Of a DNA stretch of 64,000 nucleotides, positions 1 through 13,043 are shown in pieces; the stretch's first letter is position 1, and the number at the start of each line of letters is the position of its first letter. The position numbers and the translations under genes are program-made. The notes beneath the pieces were generated by a model, which was not told where the DNA came from, did not search any database, and saw only the letters and a list, made by a program, of their open reading frames with translations. Source of the stretch: Oxytricha trifallax (lineage: Eukaryota > Ciliophora > Spirotrichea > Sporadotrichida > Oxytrichidae); NCBI GenBank assembly GCA_000711775.1, contig ARYC01017059.1:1-64000 (forward strand), read 5' to 3'.

Positions 1-1896
1 GCTTCCAGAAATCTTCAGGCTAATATCATCAAGCTCAAGTAAGAACAGCAGAGACAATAGGAGTTACTGTATAATGCAGAGTTTCAAATTCAGTAAATGG
101 AGAGAAAGGTTGCAAGAGCCTCAGGTGAGAGATCACAGGAAGAGACTAAGAGACTGTAGAGAGAAATCTTAATTGTACAACAGGAACTTGACAAGAAGAA
201 GCTTTACCTTTATTAATGCTTAATGAATATTTATTAGTTTTATATTAATATTTGACTTGTAATTAGTAAATTTCAAAGCAACAACTAAACATGTTGTCAA
301 CTTCAAACAAGCAACTTGAAGATGAGAGAAGAAACATTGAGCGTCTCATCAACAAAGTCAAATAAATTTCATCAATAAATTATAAATAAACCAATTTAGA
401 ATTATCTCTGACCAAATATGTAACAATTTGTTAAATTATCAAAGGCAAAGATCAAAAGATGACTTTGGCTATTACAATCCAAGAACTGAAGTTAGAGAAC
501 GAAATGGCAAACGGCGACGTGGACAAAATCCTGAAAAAGAAAGAGAAGACTCTTGTTTAGCACGATTGCATGAAGCTGGAAATTAAGAAACTTAGAGAGA
601 CAGTGAATGTTGAGGCTGATAAGGTGTATGGCCTTGAGAACAGAAAGTATCAGTTGGAGATGAGTATGGAAGAGAGAGAGAAAGAAATTCAAGTGCACAA
701 GGACATACTGGTGTCTGAGCAGAAAGCAGCAGAGGAGGAGAGACATAAAGTAGCTGTAGAACTCCAACTAAGAAAGAACAAAGTAAAGAATCTTAGAATC
801 AAATACGATTCATTGATAAAATATGTCAAAGTATTTTAAAGTGGAAATTTCAGGTTTACAGCCTATGCATTACAAAATATTCCTAAAAAAGAGTAAATAA
901 AAGTTATAAATTAAATACGAGGGTTTAGTACAAAAATCACAATCCTCCAGCGGAGAAGTTGAAGCTGTAGCTGAACATTCACAGGCCTACTATGTTATCA
1001 AGGCAGCTCAAGAGAAGGAAGAACTCCAGAGATATGGTGATGAATTCACTAATAAAACACAAATATAAAGTAATTGAAGTATTAATTTATTTATCTAGAT
1101 TAGACGGCAAAATCAGAAAATGTGAGAAGGAAATTAAAGCACTAGCAAATACTCTTGATCACTTGAAAATGAGAAACAAGAATTACAGAGACAAATTCAT
1201 GCAAGGCGCAGAGGGAGCTGATCTCGAAAAGAAATAAATCCTGGAAGACCAATTTTACTTAAAAATAATAATATAAGGGATTATACAAAAGCATTTTTAG
1301 TATTTATAAGATATAATAAATGTAGGGCTGCATCTGAAACTCTGTTCAAGAAACGCCGTGAACTACAGAAACTTCAAAAGGATTACGATGATGATGCCCG
1401 TAGATTAATGGAAGTCAAATCTAAGCAATCTCAACTTTCCAAGCAAGCCGATGAACTTACTATGATGAAGGAGAGACTTGACAAGGATATGCAAGAATAA
1501 GTTATCTAATTTATAGTCAATTCATTGTTTAGAATATGTGAGAATTCTATTACAATTAATTATTAGTTGACAAAATAGAGAGAGCTTAGAGAAGTTTCTA
1601 AGCCAAGTTTAATAATGTGAGAAGTGTGAAAGGTGATGCCTTCTAAGAGAGCAAAGAAAACTATGAAATTCTTAATGAAATCGAATCTCAAAAGAACAAA
1701 CATCTTATGTCTGCTCTACAGTAAGTTACCCTATTATTTATAAATATTATATTTTAGGCTGATCCTTCAAGAATTTCCAGATTTCAGTTAGGTCATCGAG
1801 GGACCCCTCGCAGAAAATGGCATAAAAGTACCAAGCAGACCAGTATCTGGCATAGAGAGACCCTCAACTGGTGCTTCATAAAGAAGTCTTAGATGA
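1..1896 (+). CDS. CCDC39: CCDC39-like axonemal ruler coiled-coil protein, 3' part
   Basis: The frame is open from base 1, so the 5' part lies outside the window. The first segment reads through several TAA/TAG glutamines and contains LYNAEFQIQQMERKVARASG. A later segment contains QAYYVIKAAQEKEELQRYGD and KCEKEIKALANTLDHL, which I recognise as CCDC39 (FAP59 in Chlamydomonas). With CCDC40 this protein forms the 96-nm ruler that sets inner dynein arm and radial spoke spacing on ciliary doublets. The gene is broken into about seven coding segments by AT-rich inserts, which are IESs by their pointers. One clear GT-AG intron lies at about 1721-1757, before the exon encoding LILQEFPDF. The stop is TGA at 1894-1896, after a Ser/Arg/Pro-rich tail like that of the family. 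The protein is almost wholly coiled coil. Family identity is firm; the exact segment borders are not. Confidence 0.88.
199..279 (+). other. IES in CCDC39 with pointer AAGC
   Basis: AAGC occurs at 199-202 and 276-279. Removing one copy with the AT-rich sequence between (77 bp) joins ELDKKK to QQLNMLSTSNKQLEDERR in one frame. The left edge lacks a GT donor, so this is not a spliceosomal intron. It is one of the clearest IES examples in the window. Confidence 0.8.
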
Positions 1897-2083
1897 AATT
1901 CATATAAATAAACTGCTATCACTATAAATTTATTAATGCTTTAAATAATCAAGTTAACATTTAAATTTTACCTCGATTATATAGATTGTGCTAATAAATT
2001 CCAGGGATAAGTCAAATTTCTTAGTCTTAAAATCAAATTATAAATTGATCTTTAATTTATCACATTTTATAGTCTTTTTGCAG

Positions 2084-5000
2084 TCACTTGGTTTTAGATT
2101 CCATTATTAAAGTCTTTAATTCTTATAAACTATCTTTCAAATTCTTATTTTCTTCTCTAAGTTAGAGATTTTATTCCTTAAATTCGCTTATTAAGCTATG
2201 CTTTAAGTGGTCTATTTATGAGTTTGTTTGAGTTTACTGTCTTTAAATAGTTTAATATTATTATATATATTCTTATATATATATATATTATATATTATAT
2301 ATAATATATATTACTATATAATTTCTATAGTTTTCTTGAGATCCTTGAGGAACCCCTACCACTCACCTTATTCCCCTGAGTTTTCTCCTAAGACAGGTCT
2401 CCTGACAATAAGCCATCTGGGGAAATATTTATGTTTTTTCTTTGATTTACTGCTTATTGACAGATGTAACTCACGTTCTTTGATAAGCTGAGCTCGCATT
2501 TTATAAGATTAAGCTTCCATTTTTTACATTACTTTCTCGTATGATTCTGAAATCACAGCAATAATGAAGTTCAGCAAGATTTTACCACAATTTAATATAT
2601 ATGAAAATAAAATAACATAACTCAATCTGTATTATATCTCATAAAAAGCTAATCCTTAAGAATTAATATAGTGAAGATTATATTCATAAATAGAACAGCC
2701 GAAAGCCAAATAATCCAGGCAAAAATTATATGAGATTCGTTTAACTGATTAAAAGTGTCAACCTGAAAATCTCCGATTGACGCTCTAAACGCCATAATAA
2801 AGTATCCAGTGAGATCGATCCCCTCATATAAATTTAACCATTAAAAAATAAACCCTCGATATATCTTCCAATCCTATATATGAAAATATAAATATTGCAA
2901 GTTTATATATAATTCATTTATATAAATTCGTGTCAGAGTCATCTTAAGTTTAAATCTACAGCAAAGTGAACATCATTCCGTAGAGCACCAGGACTATAGT
3001 GTAAAATGATATGAAAAATCTCAAATCATAGAAGACTGCTTAAATCATTGATACAAGGAAACTGAATCCTTGAAATAGACGAAGGTATGAATTTAATGAA
3101 ACGAAACACTCTATCAAGAGAATGGAATATAGGATAGATTTTGAAATCAATTCAATTCATAATAATATTTTTCATTTTTAAGCAAATTCAATAACACTAT
3201 AGATCCCTTTTGTTATCAAAAGATTTTTTTGCCTAAATAAATATACTTGGATAGCCAGAGCTTCAGGAGTGTAATCAATTAAATCCAAGAGTGCTGTCAA
3301 ATTGAAGGTAGCTATTAAAAGCAAATCGTTTATATTGAATAAATCTTAGAAATATGCACTATATCCCTAAAGAATGAAACTTTTCAGCTAGTAATAGAAC
3401 GTATATGCTATATATATCCAGCAAACAGATTTTAGAATGATGGTTTAACCTAAATAAAAAATAATTGTAAGATAATAAGAAGATTCCAAAAATATGACAT
3501 AATTTACCTATTTGTTTATAACTTTTAAATATCTCTGATCTTTCTCAATGACAAAGTAGTATATATCGATAAACAATGCTGCTAAAAACACAAGAAATGC
3601 CACGAATTTTTACCTGAAAAATCCCTTAACATATTTTTACCACTTGTAGTCAATTATCGTTTTTATTATCTAAGTATCAAAGATCTCTAATTAATCCATA
3701 GCTGTTAAATTTCTAATGAATTTCTTAGAACTCAATGTTTCTGGAATGTTTACTAAAAATGCCTCAACTAAGATGTTTTTACGTAGATTTGAATCTTTTT
3801 CTTATATTAGTATATTTTTCATAATTTCGTCGTAATTTTACTTAATTTCAACATAATTTAAGGATTAGTTAAATTCTTAAGTTATTATTGTGTCTGAGTT
3901 GCTTGAGAAATTGTTTTCAGTTTAAAAATGTAAAAATAATTGTTTATTTATCTAATTTTATACAGTTAATATAGGAACAAAAGCCAATTTACGGGTACCA
4001 TAATATCATTTCCTGAATTTTATTTATATTTAAATATGAATATAACTTTTATATTTATACATCCTAGGAACAGGATTTTACGTGTTTAAATGTTGAAATG
4101 CCGAAATTTTGAGCAAAATGACATTAATAAATTGAAATTTACAAATAAAATGATGTTTTGTAATTATTATATTAAGGCACCTTAATTTACTTTCTAGATA
4201 TTCATTCATATCAAATTGCATTTCCAAAAGCTTGTTTATATTTCTATCTATGGCGAAATTGAATAAAGGACTTGTATTGAATTACTTAAAAAAATGTGTA
4301 TAATTGTCTTGTATTTTAAATCAAATAATTTGAATTTGATCATAAGATTGAGATAGAGCTGGATTCTTTAAATGTCATTAGTGTTCACTGCTTTGTCTAA
4401 GACTGTAGGTTCGTTATTTATTTTGTTGAAGAAAAAAAGTGGGAATTTACTTTGCTAGTTCTCACTATATTGAATGAATTTCTTGCTATATGCTTCTATA
4501 TAAATGAAATTAATTTAATTTTACAAAAGTAATCTTTTTTTTTAAATAAAAAATCAACTAATTTTGAAAAATACAGTTTTTTAAAAAAATTCTATTGTCT
4601 GGATGGTTTTCGAATCAAGCCACTCAAGTGTGTTCATTTTACCCACAAACCAAAATATATGCCGCCTATCCTAACTATTCAAGAGATCTCTAATTACTGC
4701 CTTGTCATTTGTAGGGAGACTCATTAATTTATGTTTTAAGCTTTTAGGGAAGTAATATGGGTGTGAAAAGTCCAAGTGGCATACTCTATATAAATTTATT
4801 TAGAAAAAATGCTACAAATTTTAAATCTTAATACTTATTGACAAGTATGGTCAATTATAGATAGAGTCTTGGCTTAGAGATCTATAATTAGCTTAAAACT
4901 GAAATAATTGTTTTTTGTTAGTAGTGCTAGTATGTTAGAATCAATTATAGTCAATTCATCATTCAAATATGATTATTACAAAAATTTAAAAGTAAAAGTT

Positions 5001-8000
5001 TACAATTAAATTATTTTAAGATTGTCATGGCAGTTATAGAATACAATTTGGTTATTTTCTATTTACATTATAGACCCATTTTTATGCAAACTTCCTAGGT
5101 TTTAAAACTCCACATAACCCTTGAGCTTAAGATTTTTCTATTTTAGTAGAATATAGTTTTCACCGATTTTAACAAAGATATACTTCCCTATTTTCATATT
5201 CGAGTAATAATCCACTTCGAAATGCTGGCGTTTTGTATAAAAATCTACGTAGCTTTAATGATAAGGGAATAATGCCATTATTTGATTCTTGAAATTTATT
5301 GTCTTCATTTTTACTATGTTATTGCACTATATTTATCAATAAAATGATTTTATTTGAGAAATTTTGTGTGTTTATTATATTAAAATATAATTTTAACTTT
5401 ATAAATACCATCATGGATCCTGATTTTGATAATGTTGAGCATATCATAAGTCAAATATAACAATTTTTAGTAGTCAAAATCTATTATTACGCTTATTTAA
5501 GGAATTTCATGAAGTTTGGTGTTTTTCAATGATGATAAATAGAATTTATTATTCATGTCTCTTAATATGATATTTCAAATTATTAAAAATAAAAACTTAT
5601 ATATTAAATATAGTTTAATAAAAGAATAAATTGAAAGAATAACATTTAAAATTATAAAGATTTTTTCTTTTAAAAAACTAAGCATAAGATATTCTCAGAA
5701 TCATCATAAGACATAATATGCTATTCTATAATGGAATCTTTAATGGGTATATCTATTCTTAACTGATCAACTTTCGTAAGCTTAAACTCATTGTTAGAAA
5801 ATTCTATTTTCTATTTTTCCAGATAAATACTGGTGTTTCCTTGATTTAAGATATAAGCGAAACCAAATTTATCAACTTTCCTTATTAAAAAATCCATAAA
5901 ATATAAATTAAATATTTGATATTTAAAGAGCATTTATATTAAATTTATTCTGAATCTGTTAATCTTTTAAATATATAAATGCTATAATAGTATTTTGGTA
6001 TTTGGTTATGCCAGTCCTCGAATATAAATGTCTCTTTTCATAATTTGCCTAATGCACTTCCCATCTGAAGCTCTGAGTATTTCTAAATCTCTTATCAACT
6101 TTTAGAATAGACTCTGATTCTTTGATTGGCAATTGATAAGGGAGATTTTAGATTTATAAGTGATAATTTAACTGGAATTTCAGTTTTTAAAAAAATAATC
6201 ATGCATATTTTACCTTTATGTTTAAAAATTTAAGCGATTTAAAATAAACATAGTCAGTTGGTGCTCAAAAGATTTATTTTTGAATAATATTCTAGTATGA
6301 TTATGGAAATCCAAAGGGAATTCTTAATCTAAAGCCAAACTTGTTTAGTTTGTTGAATTTAGAGGTATCTATAATCCAATGTAAATATTACTTAATTCCT
6401 CTTTATTTCTGTCATAATACAAGCAAAAGTAGTGATTATTATGCAAATAATTTTACACTTAAATTTAAATAAGAAGCATTTCCTTAATTTATTATATTGA
6501 TTAATGCAAAAGAGCATCATTAGCATCAATTAATTTGCCAATTCCAAATTAAAACTTATACAAGAACGAGTTATTGCTTCTTAAATCACAGAGATATAGC
6601 TGCTATTAGTTAAATTAAGCTTAATGATTGTTGTTCATGTCATATTGATTCATGTTGTCTACGAAGAGAATCTTGTGTGGCTAGTCTGTTTTATGCATAT
6701 ATCTGAGTTTACTATAAATCTATTTGAAGTCCGGGCTATTTGAAGACTCGTAACTATCTTGTAACAAACTGTCGAGTTAATCGGTACTATTGATACAATT
6801 ATTAAAAATCTTGACTTCATTAAAGCTTAAAAATATAATAAAAATCTAATAGTAAGATCCTTCATATTCATAGTGTACAGATGTCTGGTATTTTTATCTT
6901 TCACTATTAAACCTGTAAAATTAAATCTATAGTCTTTGCAACTATCCATCTTTTTCATCTCACAGAACTTATACTTACTCTCAAACTCATCTCATTTAAT
7001 AGTTGATTTTTTATAAAAAGTTTTTTATATAATTTTACCTTAAATTTTGGTAAAAAGTTATAAACAAATACTTTGATCTCTCTGTATATCATAAACTTAG
7101 AAAGTATTCTACTCTCTGTTACAAATGACAAAAGCAAAATCATAAAAAATAGTATCAAATATATCGTCCCATACACTGTTTGGAATTTGCCTCACTTTAA
7201 TACTTTTATCTTACTTATCTCTTATGATAAGCTTGTTTTCAATATATCTTTAAATTTTAAAGCGTTTTAAAAATAATTTGAGAAAGGAAAAAAAATACTT
7301 AAATTAAATATGTATACACTCTATGAAATCGTTGCTGTAATACCCATGAAATATGTAAGTTTAATGGTTTGTTAAAATCCTCAAGTTTATTGGAGAAGTT
7401 TAAAATTAATCGATCTTAAAGTCAAAGAACAACATAAAATAGTATCATATTTAAAACTAATTTAATGTTCAAGTTTTGAAGATATGGCTTTTATTTATAA
7501 TCTTCAACATACAGGAATCATCATAAATGCTAAAAATTATAAATTAATGTATAAAATTTGTATCAGAGTTAAATTTTTAATACATGCAAATAGTGTCCTT
7601 ATAAACCCTTAATCTAGTATCATTGATTTTAATCTATTATAACCCTAAGTCGATTTAATGTGTTTGCTTTAGTGTTGGTAACTCATAAATGTTTAACACA
7701 AAAATTGTAGATATATCGTCTGCTTCATTCCATTTTTCTGATTAAAAATTAAACATTCTAAGACCCCCCTCAGAAATTTTCAAAATATAACTATTATTAA
7801 TATTACATGATTAAACTGTAGGGAAATATTTAAACTATCTCTTGTCATTAAAGTCTATTTTCTCAATTTAATTATTTCTTGATTATTTAATGATTTGCTT
7901 AAAGTTGTTAATTAATTATGAATTACCAATAGATTCCTTCAAACTTTAAATCCTAATTTAATTTGCTTTTACTTAGTTTGATTAAATATGTTTCTAGAAA

Positions 8001-8278
8001 TATTAATTCTGTAAAAGTTTCTATTTGTGCTCTAATTAAGTTTTAGGATGGATTTCCAAGTTAAATAGCATGTTGTCGTGTACGTACCAACTAAACTAGT
8101 GGAAAACCGAGATTTTCTTTGAAATTTACGTGTTTGGGGAGTTCAGGGGTTTTGGGGCAAGATATTCAAAATGCATTTCATCATGGGAGAAGAATGAAGA
8201 GCTTGCTGATAGATATTCATAATAGATTGATAAATTGTGTTTATAACATGAAAATTTTTAAAAATGAGAAAATTTCAT
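2084..8278 (-). CDS. WD-propeller-like plus six-transmembrane ion channel protein
   Basis: Coding segments on the minus strand follow one another from an ATG at 8278 to a TGA at 2084-2086, with TAA/TAG read as Gln. The N-terminal two thirds (8278 to about 4000) contain many short beta-strand-like segments, for example ISEGGLRMFNFQSEKWNEAD and KIGKYIFVKIGENYILL, suggestive of a WD/beta-propeller region. The C-terminal third has membrane segments (FVAFLVFLAALFIDIYYFVI; FFISFYTIVLVLYGMMFTLL). A pore-like stretch follows (GYFIMAFRASIGDFQV), then an S6-like helix ending NFIIAVISESYEKVM, and a cytosolic coiled-coil tail. That order matches TRP/polycystin-like cation channels, and propeller-channel fusions are common in ciliates. 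At least one GT-AG intron (near 3613-3640) and many IESs interrupt it. The ion carried cannot be told. The gene converges on CCDC39, with 187 bp between the stops. Confidence 0.72.
2235..2330. repeat. TA-rich low-complexity tract inside the channel gene
   Basis: This is an almost pure TA run lying between two coding segments of the minus-strand channel gene. It behaves as an IES or intron body. I could not fix the pointer, because several short repeats at the edges would fit. Confidence 0.55.
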
Positions 8279-10429
8279 CGAGCAAGGTTTGGGAAGTTAT
8301 AGGATTTGAATTTTTCAAATTATCATTTCTACTTGAGTTAGACTTCTCTGATTAAAAGCTTGGTGGTGCAGTTTGCTATTAAATTAAAATATCCAAAATC
8401 TCAGTAATAAAATCTTTAGTTTTAATCAAAATAATATTTATAAATAAAATCTTATTAAATTATTATTGTTATTTTTATTGCTAAAGATGTCTACCTGAAA
8501 GCTCACATCTGACGACTTAGAGGTGAAACAAAAATAAAAAAACATCTCTAAAAAAGCGAAAGAATAAAAAAAAGATCAGTATGAGGTGGTTGGCACACTG
8601 ACCGATCCAGGCAAGGGACATGCCCCTCAGGGACCACCGTAGAGTCGGGGTCCGAAGAGGTAAGTAGGGACATGGGACGAGATGACAAGGGACTAGACCC
8701 CCGGGAACACCCTATGAGAGGCACATAGGTCCAAAAGGCCAAAGTCGCTCCCCCTACTGAAGAAATACTGGACATCAGAATGAAAATGTACTGTAAGAAA
8801 ATGTATTAGTTGTCAATTGGATAGATTTTTTCGCACCTTAAGTACTAACAACAACTAACTAATATATATATACGCTCAATAATAATTATATATTTAATAC
8901 TAGGGATCTTTATTTTTAGTTTTCCTATTCGCCTTACCTTAAGTTATTCATCATAATTATAAAATCTTATTATTTTAGTATTTAAGGCTATTATTGTTCT
9001 TATTAACTAGAAAATGGTCCAAATTATGAATTCAAGTTATTCAGCCCCTCAAAATCCAAAGTTGCTTAGTCGATGTTTTAACAATATTAAATTTAATTTT
9101 GGATATTTCTCCTTGTCTATATATTGCTTATAAAAATGTAATTGGTTTTTTTTCGATATTTTATCTCACTATAAAATTTTAGAACTATATATATTATTTA
9201 AGAACAACTTGATAGATTAAAATTAAGTATAATTCAAAGATTAATCAACATTGAATACAAATATAAGTATTTTTAGGTGTGCAGAGTAAAATTATGATTT
9301 TATAAAAGATTTATTTTCTTAGAAACGAGATTTTTAAATAGTTAATTTTTATTATACAAGTTTACCGATTGATTTATGTAATTTAATTAAAAATTTAATT
9401 ATTTAGATTTAAGATTGGACAATCTTGTGATATTTTAAGTGATTTTGATGAAAATTTCTTTTTGTGTAATATTTTATCGAAGCCTAGTAGAGAGTTAAAT
9501 AAGATATAAAAATGTAAATAATCCCAAAAAGAAATCAAAAACTCAAGATGAGTATTTAGGGTTGACATGTAACTGTAGTGTCTAATGGAAATTTAAAATG
9601 TGCTTAGGCCTATCAATTTTTTTATATTTTAATAACCTAATTTTAATTCATTATTTATCATTTAATTTCCAATTAGATTTCATTTTTATGATGAATTTTA
9701 CTATTCTATAATAGTAGTTTTAACACTAACTATTTATAATATAAAATGTTAGTGTTTTTAGACTTTCCATGATTCAAGTTCTTTTCCTTTTCATTTAGAG
9801 GTAAAATATCGTTCATTAGCTTTGTAATTTATATAAAGTATAATATTAATTAAGAATTTCAATATTTTACGTCAAATTTAACTACCAAATAATAAAAAAC
9901 ATATAATTTTCTTTATATTAAAATCTTATTCGTAATTGATTCATCTTCTTCATTACGAATGGTCAAAGAATTTTAGACACCATTTTCTTGATATTACTAA
10001 TTCTACAATGTGTGATTTGAAGAATTAGAATCTGCTTATAAATTCAGAGAAGGAGGGGAATCAATTTCGTTTAGAAATTAATCATGCTAGTTCTTATTTT
10101 TTTGGCTGTTTGTTTACTTCTTCATTTTAAATGTAAATATTTATTAATCTTTTTTTGAATTAAGTTATAAAATAATTAATTTTAGAGGCAAATTTTGATT
10201 AATAGAATAATTAATACTGTATTTAAAGACCTTATAAAGTAATATTTTATGTAACTTATAAACAAATAACAATTATTCTTTCGAATTTCAAATATACAAT
10301 TTATAGTCTAATTTTTAAATTAGAAAGAATTCCAGTTAAGAAAGTATGCAATACATTTGGAATAGAAAAATAATAATTTAACTAATCAAATTATTAATTT
10401 AATTTTTATATAAATAATCTTAAAATAAA
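8279..10429. other. Spacer between divergent genes, mostly AT-rich
   Basis: This is the spacer between the start of the minus-strand channel gene and the start of the plus-strand Q-rich gene, so promoters of both may lie here. It is strongly AT-rich apart from a GC-rich island at 8548-8790. One patch at about 9958-10120 reads open on the plus strand (MCDLKNQNLLINSEKEGNQF) and could be a stray coding segment; the rest shows nothing I can assign. Confidence 0.5.
8548..8790. other. GC-rich island of unknown nature
   Basis: About 240 bp are clearly richer in G and C than anything around them, with sharp edges against runs of A on the left and AT-rich DNA on the right. No long frame in the ciliate code with family resemblance was seen. 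There are no terminal inverted repeats, and no cloverleaf or clear pol III boxes that I could find. It could be the end of a retroposon or a horizontally acquired scrap; I cannot name it. Confidence 0.5.
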
Positions 10430-12436
10430 ATGAGTTCATTTTATAACAAATATGGCCATCTCTTTCAAGAAGAATAAGAAGTATATACACTCTTTTATTT
10501 ATTGATTTATTTATGATTTAGTCTATGAAGATGAACCTGGGTGGAGGCAAGAGCAATTTAGGAGCTTTCTCATAGCCTTAAAAATAATATAACGATTTGA
10601 GCTACCAAAAACCATAGCTAAATTATCCCTTATAAACATAGGCAGGTTTAAGTTCTTTGTAAGCTCCGAAACTTCAATCTTTCGCAATGGGCTCACCAAT
10701 ATTGGGTTAAGAACCAAGTAGTTTTAATAGAGCAAAATGTAAGAAATATAGTGGTAAAGAGTTATTGAAGAAATTGTTAAATTTTATCATTATATACTCT
10801 GGAAAGTAAAATTTATTACAGTTTCAAATTCAAAGCATCTAAATTCAATTTTTTTACAATATATATTTATTGTTTTATGATTATTTAACCTATAATTCAA
10901 GGGAGAAGATAAAAATAGTTCTATTTATATATTTTTTCCCAACAGCTAAACTTTGAAATCTAATTATACATTTTTTAATTCAATTTTATTTTATAATATA
11001 TAAAATAGAAAAAATTAAAAAAAATTAATTATTAATTTATTATATTTTGCTTTACTTATTGAAATATATTATATTATTTTAAAAGCAAAAATAAGTAAGA
11101 TTTCACATCAATTGCAAATCATAAAAAACAATCAAATTAAACTCACAGCAAAAAATAATTATAGCTTTCAACTATTAGAAGTGGCATTAAAATAACTAAT
11201 TAATTGATTAATATCAACTAAGTAGAAAAAAGATTTGCTTTACAATTTGTACTATTTTTTCTTAAAAATATTAAGCTATTTAAAATACTAATATATAATA
11301 GAAATCATAGAAATAATCTTTTTAAATAATTTTAGGTTTTAATTTTTTTGTTTTTAAAACCAAATATTTGCAATTTTATTTATTTCACCTTTTTTAGTTG
11401 ATTTGAACCAGCCTAGATCTAACATGGCCACAATTCCTGAATAAACCTCTCTCAATATTGGCTTGCAAAGTTCAGATAGAATGAATAAAAACATGAATAA
11501 TAACAATTACTTGAACTCCCCAAAGAGTAACAATAGTTATTAAAGTTAAACGCTTGGTAACAGGTTGTAGTCACAGTCGCAGCTCTAAAATAATGCGTAT
11601 TAGGAAAATATGCGATCAAGGTAGTAACTATTTGGAGACTATGATCCTTTTAAAGATAATCAATAGTAAAATGGATTGGGCAACAAATCTCTGTCGAATA
11701 AGCAATTGCAAAGTTAATATCATACTCGAGGAGACAGTCGAACTAAAGACATGAGGGATATTAGATAAAAGTCAATGATAGGGGAAATCGGGAAAACTTT
11801 GATACATCCATAATAGAGTGACAGCATGTAAGATCGAAAAATGAGAGAAGCAGATAGCAGGAGACAGGGAATGGCTTTTACAGTTAACAATTCAATCGGC
11901 AATTATTAGGGAGTTAGAGAGTAATTATAGCAGCAGCGTGATAGAGATAATCAGTCAACTGGAGGGAACAGCCCGAAAAACTCTTATGCGTAAAATAACT
12001 CTGATATGCAATCATTATTGAACAGAGCAGCTGGCTTGACAGTAAATGAGACTGAACGACTGAGAGATGCAAAACATAATTTCGCAGCAGATCACTTAAG
12101 AAAACAGCATGTTATAGAGAATGAAAGAGGAGGTCTCTTTGATAGGCCAGAAAATTCTGGAGTTAAGAGTCTATATATTCCTGCTTCAAACAACGTCAAT
12201 GATGAAATGTAAGCTATTTTGTGCAACATTTATATTTATGTTTTAGTCAAGCTTAATTCTACAAGAATAAGCAAAAGCATTAATCACACGTGAACCAGTT
12301 TTTGGATGAGCCAACTCAAAATTTAAATTCTTAAGATGTCCAAGCTTAGCTTAATCCAAATAATATGACCACTGAAGACAAAAGAAATTTCATTAATATT
12401 GTTTGTTTTAACTTGATAGTTATTAAAATAAAATGA
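10430..12436 (+). CDS. Gln/Asn-rich low-complexity protein, unknown function
   Basis: The ATG at 10430 begins a 17-codon exon followed by a 41-bp GT-AG intron (10481-10521). Exon 2 stays in frame (SMKMNLGGGKSNLGAFSQPQ). An AT-rich insert of about 650 bp (roughly 10742-11395) separates it from a long segment starting near DLNQPRSNMATIPEQTSL. That segment runs to about 12206, followed by a second GT-AG intron (about 12209-12247) and a last exon to TGA at 12434-12436. The protein is rich in Gln, Asn and Ser, mostly through TAA/TAG codons, and is probably disordered. No domain is recognised. The last exon ends in a hydrophobic stretch after NFINIV, so the true stop may instead lie beyond another IES. 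Confidence 0.62.
10742..11395 (+). other. Probable long IES in the Q-rich gene
   Basis: This is an AT-rich stretch without coding character between two in-frame Q/N-rich segments of the same gene. It is much longer than the introns here (about 40 bp), so elimination is likelier than splicing. I could not fix the pointer pair. Confidence 0.5.
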
Positions 12437-12663
12437 GTGAAATATACTCTAAAAATCTATGTTTGCTTTTTTATTTTTATTTATACAATAATAAACTTCA
12501 ATATGTTCAATTGAACATACCAGGAAGTGCTCCGAATATAAATATAGGAAACTTTGAATTAGCTCTGAAACGTAGACATGGCGCTAAGAAAATAATTAAT
12601 CAAAGATAACATAAATTAAAAGCGATGATTAGCATGACAAATGAGTTTTATTGAGAAAAGCTA

Positions 12664-12935
12664 TTATAAAACCCTGTTAGTCAATTAAGAATGAAGATTG
12701 GGGATTAAGAATAATGAAATTAAGAATTAATTATAATTGGCTGAAATTAAATATAATTAGGCTAAAAACAAATTTACGCACCCTGATTGGTTTATTTTAT
12801 AGAGACAATTAATCGAGCCAATGGCTTTAATAATTAGCCAAAACTTTAATAATTTACGCCAATTATAATTAATTCTCAATTTCATTATTCTTAATCCCCA
12901 ATCTTCATTCTTAATTGACTAACAGGGTTTTATAA
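12664..12935. mobile_element. 272-bp MITE with ~79-bp terminal inverted repeats
   Basis: The left end starts TTATAAAACCCTGTTAGTCA and the right end is its reverse complement. The arms (about 12664-12741 and 12853-12935) are nearly perfect inverted copies, around an AT-rich core of about 110 bp. It has no coding capacity. It sits in the spacer between the Q-rich gene and the DDHD gene. A TA or TTATAA target duplication is possible, but the palindromic end hides it. Confidence 0.85.
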
Positions 12936-13043
12936 ATCAAATATTAAAAAACTTTATTAATTTTAATTTTGTTATGAGGTTTAAAGTTTTGTAAAATGTT
13001 TAAAAGTTATTATAAAAATAAAATTCATACTATATTTATTAAA

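Noticed and set aside
2235-2330. AT-rich run as a replication origin
   Set aside because: It is a plain TA low-complexity tract within a gene; nothing beyond composition supports an origin.
6955-7176. Hydrophobic minus-strand open frame that looks like a membrane protein
   Set aside because: Another minus-strand frame here reads on from the neighbouring channel-gene segment (IPNSVWDDIFDTIFYDFAFV) with ciliate glutamine codons. The hydrophobic frame is a shadow.
8119-8355. Open frame on the plus strand of 78 codons
   Set aside because: The minus strand of the same stretch carries the N-terminus of the channel gene (SFFSHDEMHFEYLAPKPLNS) in a frame that continues downstream for kilobases; the plus-strand frame has no continuation.
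10523-10717. Open frame on the minus strand
   Set aside because: Exon 2 of the plus-strand Q-rich gene covers it, follows a clean GT-AG intron in frame, and has the same composition as the rest of that gene. The minus frame has no ATG.
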